A stretch of 35,313 bases of DNA. Origin: an uncultured Bacteroidales bacterium (GTDB lineage Bacteria; Bacteroidota; Bacteroidia; Bacteroidales; FEN-979). Positions 32,570 through 35,313 of the stretch are shown piece after piece. The position numbers and the translations under genes are program-made. How positions within the stretch are numbered: position 1 is the stretch's first letter; each line of letters opens with the position of its first letter. The DNA lies in assembly GCA_903828645.1 (NCBI GenBank), contig CAIKNA010000118.1, positions 1 to 35,313 of the forward strand. The letters run 5' to 3'. The notes beneath the pieces were generated by a model. The model saw only the letters and a program-made list of their open reading frames with translations. It ran no database searches and was not told the DNA's origin.

Positions 32570-32878
32570 ATGAAATATTTTGCCTTCATCCTTAGTATTT
32601 ACATCTTATGCCTGGCAGCAGCACCATGCATGGATGAAGGAAGGCAAACAGGCAATAAGTGCCTTGGGCAACCAAATCATGCACTTCCATACTCCTCTTC
32701 AGGTCATGCTGATGGATGTTCCCCTTTCTGTATCTGTTCATGTTGCAGTGCGCCTGTGACCATCGCCGCAGGTATTTTTATTACCCGGCCCTTTTTCTCA
32801 TTCCGGCGGACTGTTCCACCTGAATTGTTTCAAATCATCTCTTCCTTTTCCACGACCTTCTGGCAGCCGCCTGAGTAA
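32570..32878 (+). CDS. DUF6660-like small Cys-rich protein
   Basis: This 102-residue protein has an N-terminal hydrophobic signal (KYFAFILSIYILCLAAAPCMDE) and a Cys/His-rich middle (HADGCSPFCICSCC). It ends in a variable C-terminal tail. It resembles the DUF6660 proteins that precede CzcA/CusA pumps in many Bacteroidetes. The Cys cluster suggests metal binding in the periplasm or at the membrane, but this is inference. The start is the ATG at 32570; an in-frame extension to 32519 is part of the DUF190 gene and is rejected. A perfect hairpin lies just downstream. Confidence 0.75.
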   Translation: MKYFAFILSIYILCLAAAPCMDEGRQTGNKCLGQPNHALPYSSSGHADGCSPFCICSCCSAPVTIAAGIFITRPFFSFRRTVPPELFQIISSFSTTFWQPPE

Positions 32879-32887
32879 GCAGTCCTG

Positions 32888-32915
32888 CTAACCGGAGGTT
32901 TTAACCTCCGGTTAG
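32888..32915. promoter_or_regulatory. Perfect hairpin between the DUF6660-like gene and the RND pump
   Basis: CTAACCGGAGGTT, TT, AACCTCCGGTTAG: 13-bp arms with a 2-nt spacer. There is no following T-tract, so an ordinary intrinsic terminator is unlikely. It could be an operator for a dimeric regulator, or a processing or partial-termination site in the 108-nt gap before the pump. Confidence 0.7.
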
Positions 32916-32986
32916 AATCACATCAGGGCACATCAGCCAATGCTGCATGACCCCTGGATTTTCCATTAATTTAACTCATTTTCAAC

Positions 32987-35313
32987 ATGATAGAACGAAT
33001 CATCAGGTTCTCGCTCGTCAATAAATTTATTGTCGGGCTGTTTGTACTCGCATTAATCGGATGGGGAAGCTACTCCCTCACCCGGCTTCCGGTCGATGCA
33101 ATCCCCGATATCACCAACAACCAGGTCCAGGTCATATCACAGGCACCATCCCTGGCGGTACAGGAGGTGGAGAGTTTTATCACGGCTCCCATTGAGGTTG
33201 CTGTTGCCAACATTCCCGGCATTATTGAATTAAGATCCATCTCCCGGCTTGGATTGTCGGTTGTGACCGTCGTATTCGAAGATGGTGTAAATGTTTACTG
33301 GGCCCGCCAGCAACTCAGCGAGCGGTTGAAGGAAGCTGAAGAAACGATCCCCCCCGGCATGGCAAAGATTGAGCTGGCGCCGGTCAGCACCGGGTTGGGT
33401 GAAATTTACCAGTACCGGCTTGTTGTTAAAAAGGGATATGAGAAAAATTTTCCACCCATGGAACTACGAACGCTGCAGGATTGGGTGGTCCGCCGCGAAA
33501 TTCTCGGTACTGCAGGGGTTGCCGATATCAACAGCTACGGTGGTTTTGTAAAACAATACGAAATTGCCGTAAACCCTGAACGGCTGAGGGGGATGAACCT
33601 CACCCTCACCGACATTTTCCAGGCACTCGAAAAAAACAACGAGAATACCGGTAGTGCTTACATCGACAAAAAGCCAACTGCCTATTTTATCCGTGGAATC
33701 GGCTTGGTTAAATCACTGGATGATATTGAAAAGATCCTTATCCGCAACACGCCATCAGGCATACCTGTGCTGATCAGGGATGTGGCAACGGTGCAATATG
33801 GAAACGCCACCCGGTATGGCGCCTTTGTGGTGGACACTTCCGAAGCAGTCGGGGGGGTGGTTATGATGCTGAAAGGAGCGAATGCCCGTGAGGTGATCGA
33901 TAACGTGGAAACACGCATCATATCAATACAAAAGTCGCTGCCAAAAGGCGTTTTCATCGAACCATTCCTGAACCGTTCCGAACTTGTAGGCCGTGCGATC
34001 GGCACGGTCTCTACCAACCTTGTAGAAGGAGCCCTGATTGTGATCTTCATCCTTGTAATGTTGTTAGGCAACATCCGGGCCGGGCTTATCGTAGCTTCGG
34101 TGATCCCGCTGTCCATGCTTTTTGCGATCTCGCTGATGAATCTTTTCGGCGTGTCGGGAAACCTGATGAGTCTTGGTGCCATTGACTTCGGATTGATCGT
34201 GGACGGGGCAGTGATCATTGTTGAAAGTGTGGTTCACCGGATTTTTATGAGCCGGCATCACCACCCGGGTGTGGCCAGGCTCACGCGGGCACAAATGGAT
34301 GAAAACGTTTTTGAATCGGCCAGGCGGATGATGAGCTCAGCCACCTTCGGGCAAATCATCATTTTAATCGTTTACCTGCCGATCATGGCGCTGGTTGGCA
34401 TTGAGGGGAAAATGTTCAGACCCATGGCCCAGGTCGTGGCATTTGCCATCCTGGGAGCGGGTATTCTTTCCCTGACCTATATCCCGATGGCCTCAGCCCT
34501 TTTTCTGAGCAGGAAGACCCTGCATAAACGCAATCTTTCCGACCGTCTGATGGATGGTTTGCAAGGTGCTTTCACCCCGGTAATCGCATGGGCGTTGAAA
34601 CACAAAATGCCGGTTGCTGTTTCAACCTTTGCTCTCTTCCTGTTTAGCCTGTTTCTTTTCAGCAGGCTGGGAGGTGAATTTATTCCACAACTTGAAGAGG
34701 GCGACCTGGCATCAGGGGTCATCACCTTACAGGGAGGATCGCTGACCAATACCGTTGAAACCGTGATCAAAGCCAACAGGATATTGCTGGAAAATTTTCC
34801 CGAAATAAAACATTCGGTGTGCAAGATCGGTGCAGGAGAGATTCCCACCGACCCCACTCCCATGGAAACCGGCGATTATATCATAACGCTGAAGGATAAA
34901 AGCGAATGGACTTCAGCCAAAACCCGTGACGAACTGGTTGAAAAAATGCAGGAAAAACTTGTTGTGCTGGCTGGGGTCAAATTTGAGTTTCAGCAACCCA
35001 TCCAGATGCGGTTTAATGAACTTATGACAGGTTCAAAACAGGATATTGCCATAAAAATCTTCGGGGATGACCTGGAAATGCTTGCTGACAAAGCAGCTGA
35101 TGCAGAGAAAATAATCAGGGGGATAGAAGGAGTCGACAACATCTCAGTAGAAAAGGTAACCGGGCTTGCACAGGTGCAGGTGGATTACAACCGTGATCGT
35201 TTGGCACAATACGGACTTTCAGTGGCCGAAGTTAACCGCCTCCTGCGCGCTGCTTTTGCCGGCAGCCAGGCAGGGGTGGTTTATGATGCGGAAAAACGTT
35301 TCGGATTGGTGGT
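32987..35313 (+). CDS. czcA: CzcA-type heavy-metal efflux RND transporter (3' truncated)
   Basis: About 775 residues of an expected 1030 or so are present; the frame stays open to the window edge. It starts MIERIIRFSLVNKFIVGL, with the first membrane helix at 12-32, the porter domain RLPVDAIPDITNNQVQVIS and the segment PVSTGLGEIYQY. The helix-four signature GAIDFGLIVDGAVIIVE gives Asp400, Asp406 and Glu413. Their spacing is the same as the proton/cation relay residues of CzcA (402, 408, 415), so a Zn/Co/Cd-type pump is favoured over Cu/Ag CusA. It is an inner-membrane trimer that would work with a membrane-fusion protein and outer-membrane channel, neither seen here; they may follow downstream. 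Confidence 0.93.
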   Translation, partial: MIERIIRFSLVNKFIVGLFVLALIGWGSYSLTRLPVDAIPDITNNQVQVISQAPSLAVQEVESFITAPIEVAVANIPGIIELRSISRLGLSVVTVVFEDGVNVYWARQQLSERLKEAEETIPPGMAKIELAPVSTGLGEIYQYRLVVKKGYEKNFPPMELRTLQDWVVRREILGTAGVADINSYGGFVKQYEIAVNPERLRGMNLTLTDIFQALEKNNENTGSAYIDKKPTAYFIRGIGLVKSLDDIEKILIRNTPSGIPVLIRDVATVQYGNATRYGAFVVDTSEAVGGVVMMLKGANAREVIDNVETRIISIQKSLPKGVFIEPFLNRSELVGRAIGTVSTNLVEGALIVIFILVMLLGNIRAGLIVASVIPLSMLFAISLMNLFGVSGNLMSLGAIDFGLIVDGAVIIVESVVHRIFMSRHHHPGVARLTRAQMDENVFESARRMMSSATFGQIIILIVYLPIMALVGIEGKMFRPMAQVVAFAILGAGILSLTYIPMASALFLSRKTLHKRNLSDRLMDGLQGAFTPVIAWALKHKMPVAVSTFALFLFSLFLFSRLGGEFIPQLEEGDLASGVITLQGGSLTNTVETVIKANRILLENFPEIKHSVCKIGAGEIPTDPTPMETGDYIITLKDKSEWTSAKTRDELVEKMQEKLVVLAGVKFEFQQPIQMRFNELMTGSKQDIAIKIFGDDLEMLADKAADAEKIIRGIEGVDNISVEKVTGLAQVQVDYNRDRLAQYGLSVAEVNRLLRAAFAGSQAGVVYDAEKRFGLV

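Overview
The window comes from a member of the Bacteroidota (Bacteroidetes). Several independent signs agree: a secreted protein with a type IX secretion (T9SS) C-terminal sorting domain, an ECF sigma / FecR / TonB-receptor / DUF4249 surface-signalling locus, a Cys-rich DUF6660-type protein next to a CzcA-type RND pump, and TAnnTTTG promoter elements. The species is not identifiable by eye. Both ends are cut: a beta-helix protein is truncated at the left edge and the RND pump runs off the right edge. No rRNA, tRNA, transposase, CRISPR array or phage gene was seen.

Layout. (1) 1-6.8 kb, plus strand: the end of a right-handed beta-helix protein, then a 2057-residue exported protein built from an exact 469-residue super-repeat, closed by a bidirectional terminator. 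(2) 6.8-10.75 kb, minus strand: a translationally coupled RelA-type (p)ppGpp synthetase, ABC ATPase and ABC-2 permease. The RelA has a degenerate hydrolase domain and no ACT domain, and its start region lies in a 30-bp-arm palindrome. (3) 11.0-18.7 kb, plus strand: a leucine/branched-chain acyl-CoA catabolic cluster with methylcrotonyl-CoA carboxylase beta, methylglutaconyl-CoA hydratase, carboxylase alpha, two adjacent HMG-CoA-lyase-like proteins and an acyl-CoA dehydrogenase, ending at a strong terminator. (4) 18.8-25.1 kb, minus strand: ECF sigma factor, FecR anti-sigma, TonB-dependent receptor with STN domain, DUF4249 lipoprotein and an unknown lipoprotein. (5) 25.2-26.8 kb, minus strand: a FadD-like acyl-CoA ligase. 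(6) 27.0-32.2 kb, plus strand: an MmcQ/YjbR protein, a MobA/MocA-like molybdopterin nucleotidyltransferase and both xanthine dehydrogenase subunits. (7) 31.8-35.3 kb, plus strand: a CrcB fluoride channel, a DUF190 protein, a DUF6660-type protein and a CzcA-type cation pump.

Two layers of non-coding structure stand out. First, the same bipartite element (GGGTAA, 12 nt, GTGTATTA, preceded by GCATCA) lies upstream of both fecR and the unknown lipoprotein. It is the best candidate for the promoter read by the local ECF sigma factor, and it would put that lipoprotein in the regulon. Second, short tandem repeats, mostly heptamers, recur between and inside genes (12.6, 15.6, 17.5, 24.1, 24.5 and 25.1 kb). 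One heptamer tract lies in frame inside fecR, so any change in unit number that is not a multiple of three would shift the frame. A related tract encodes a hydrophobic tail on the sigma factor. The surface-signalling locus therefore looks repeat-remodelled and possibly phase-variable. No previously unknown enzyme system can be claimed from sequence alone; the repeat-decorated sigma/FecR locus with its shared promoter element is the most promising lead.
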